Shown piece by piece: positions 63,460-64,000 of a stretch of 64,000 bases of DNA. Both the position numbers and the translations under genes were made by a program. The stretch covers positions 6,386,001 through 6,450,000 of the forward strand of contig NZ_CP117522.1 in NCBI RefSeq assembly GCF_031679605.1, in the 5' to 3' direction. A model generated the notes under the pieces. That model worked only from the letters and a program-made list of their open reading frames with translations, did not search any database and was not told where the DNA came from. This DNA is from Streptomyces luomodiensis (GTDB lineage: Bacteria > Actinomycetota > Actinomycetes > Streptomycetales > Streptomycetaceae). The number at the start of each line of letters is the position of its first letter. Position 1 is the stretch's first letter.

Positions 63460-63966
63460 TCAGAGCTCCACGGTGAACGCCCAGAGCGTCAGGTCCAGGT
63501 CCGCTATCGGCGCCCAGTCACGCTCCGGCGCCCGGACGAAGCCGAGTCGTCCGTACAGCCGGTGGGCGGTGGTCATCGACTGCTGGCTGCTGATCACGAT
63601 CCGCTCGAGGCCCAGCTCCCGCCCCCGGTCCAGACAGGCCCGCACCAGCGCCTCGGCCGCGCCGCGCCGCCGCGACTCGGGGCGGACGGCCAGCATCCGG
63701 AACTCGCCCTCGCCGGGCCGGGCCAGCTCCGCGTACGCCCCGCCGTGCACCGCGAACGCCACGGCGCCCAGCACCTCATCGCTCGCCCCGTCCGCCGCGA
63801 CCAGCAGCTCGGCCTGCTCGGCCCGGCGCCGGGCGTCGCGCAGTGTGGCCAGGTACGGATCGCTGTCCCCGAAGTCCAGCAGCCCGTCATCGAGGTAGGC
63901 CCGCGCGGTGAGCTCCCCGATGTCGTCCAGCTCCTCGTCCCGCGCGTGCCTGATCGTGATGTCCAT
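63460..63966 (-). CDS. GNAT-family N-acetyltransferase
   Basis: The 168-residue protein has the GNAT acetyl-CoA loop RMLAVRPESRRRGAAEALV and the end motif VISSQQSMTTAHRLYGRLGF. The substrate is unknown. The ATG start gives MDITIRHARDEEL; a longer start is possible. It converges on the second kinase gene with a gap of 15 nt. Confidence 0.92.
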   Translation of the reverse strand: MDITIRHARDEELDDIGELTARAYLDDGLLDFGDSDPYLATLRDARRRAEQAELLVAADGASDEVLGAVAFAVHGGAYAELARPGEGEFRMLAVRPESRRRGAAEALVRACLDRGRELGLERIVISSQQSMTTAHRLYGRLGFVRAPERDWAPIADLDLTLWAFTVEL

Positions 63967-64000
63967 GCCCGCAGTGTGCCGCACACCACCGACAGCCGGG

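Overview
The window is a high-GC actinobacterial chromosome segment, almost certainly Streptomyces or a very close relative. The evidence is very high GC with G/C at third codon positions, frequent GTG starts, many leaderless-looking starts with a TAnnnT box 6-7 nt upstream, a wblC gene with its attenuator leader, the sigR-rsrA pair, an AdnAB-type helicase-nuclease pair, and a class Ia ribonucleotide reductase under NrdR boxes and a B12 riboswitch. The first 62 kb looks like conserved core chromosome. I see no insertion sequence, prophage, integrase or CRISPR array.

Region 1-22.5 kb: two lipoprotein genes (one cut by the window edge), a large membrane protein joining a kinase-like domain to an LPG-synthase-type membrane domain, an alkyltransferase-like DNA repair protein, two UvrD/RecB-type helicase-nucleases (adnA-adnB like), an M20 dipeptidase, NADH pyrophosphatase (nudC), mycoredoxin (mrx1), UvrD2, then the wblC leader with upstream ORF and terminator, wblC, a coupled small basic ORF, an ABC1/UbiB kinase and a ThiF-like protein. 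From memory, much of this order, continuing to about 36 kb, parallels the mycobacterial Rv3193c-Rv3204 block around whiB7.

Region 22.5-38 kb: a YgjP-type metallopeptidase, a TerD-AIM24 fusion with two more AIM24 genes, a zinc-metalloprotease-like protein coupled to a Nudix hydrolase, an epimerase-like protein, MoaE, a small membrane protein, a PDZ/Lon-like protease, a PPA1309 protein, a UPF0182 membrane protein, and a Sel1/TPR protein flanked by two identical initiator tRNA genes.

Region 38-47 kb: a Fur/PerR-type repressor divergent from catalase with an operator inside the catalase promoter, a CBS protein, HisN, TetR, an SMR transporter, RsgA-AroA, an M50-like peptidase, an SRAP protein and a small hydrolase.

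Region 48-58 kb: sigR-rsrA with a sigma-R promoter, two coupled HD-domain membrane proteins, a TPR protein, peptide deformylase, and nrdA-nrdB read convergently. Region 58.4-63.4 kb is a probable sugar-catabolism island: an FGGY kinase divergent from a histidine phosphatase, a DeoR regulator and a second FGGY kinase with a large Gly/Ala-rich insertion. A GNAT gene ends the window.

Thiol-oxidative stress is a recurring theme: sequences exactly matching GGAAT-N18-GTT lie upstream of sigR, mrx1 and the Sel1 gene. The best regulatory structures are the wblC attenuator, the nrdAB leader (tandem NrdR boxes 31 bp apart, B12 riboswitch and a hairpin over the ribosome binding site), and the peroxide operator of the catalase gene.
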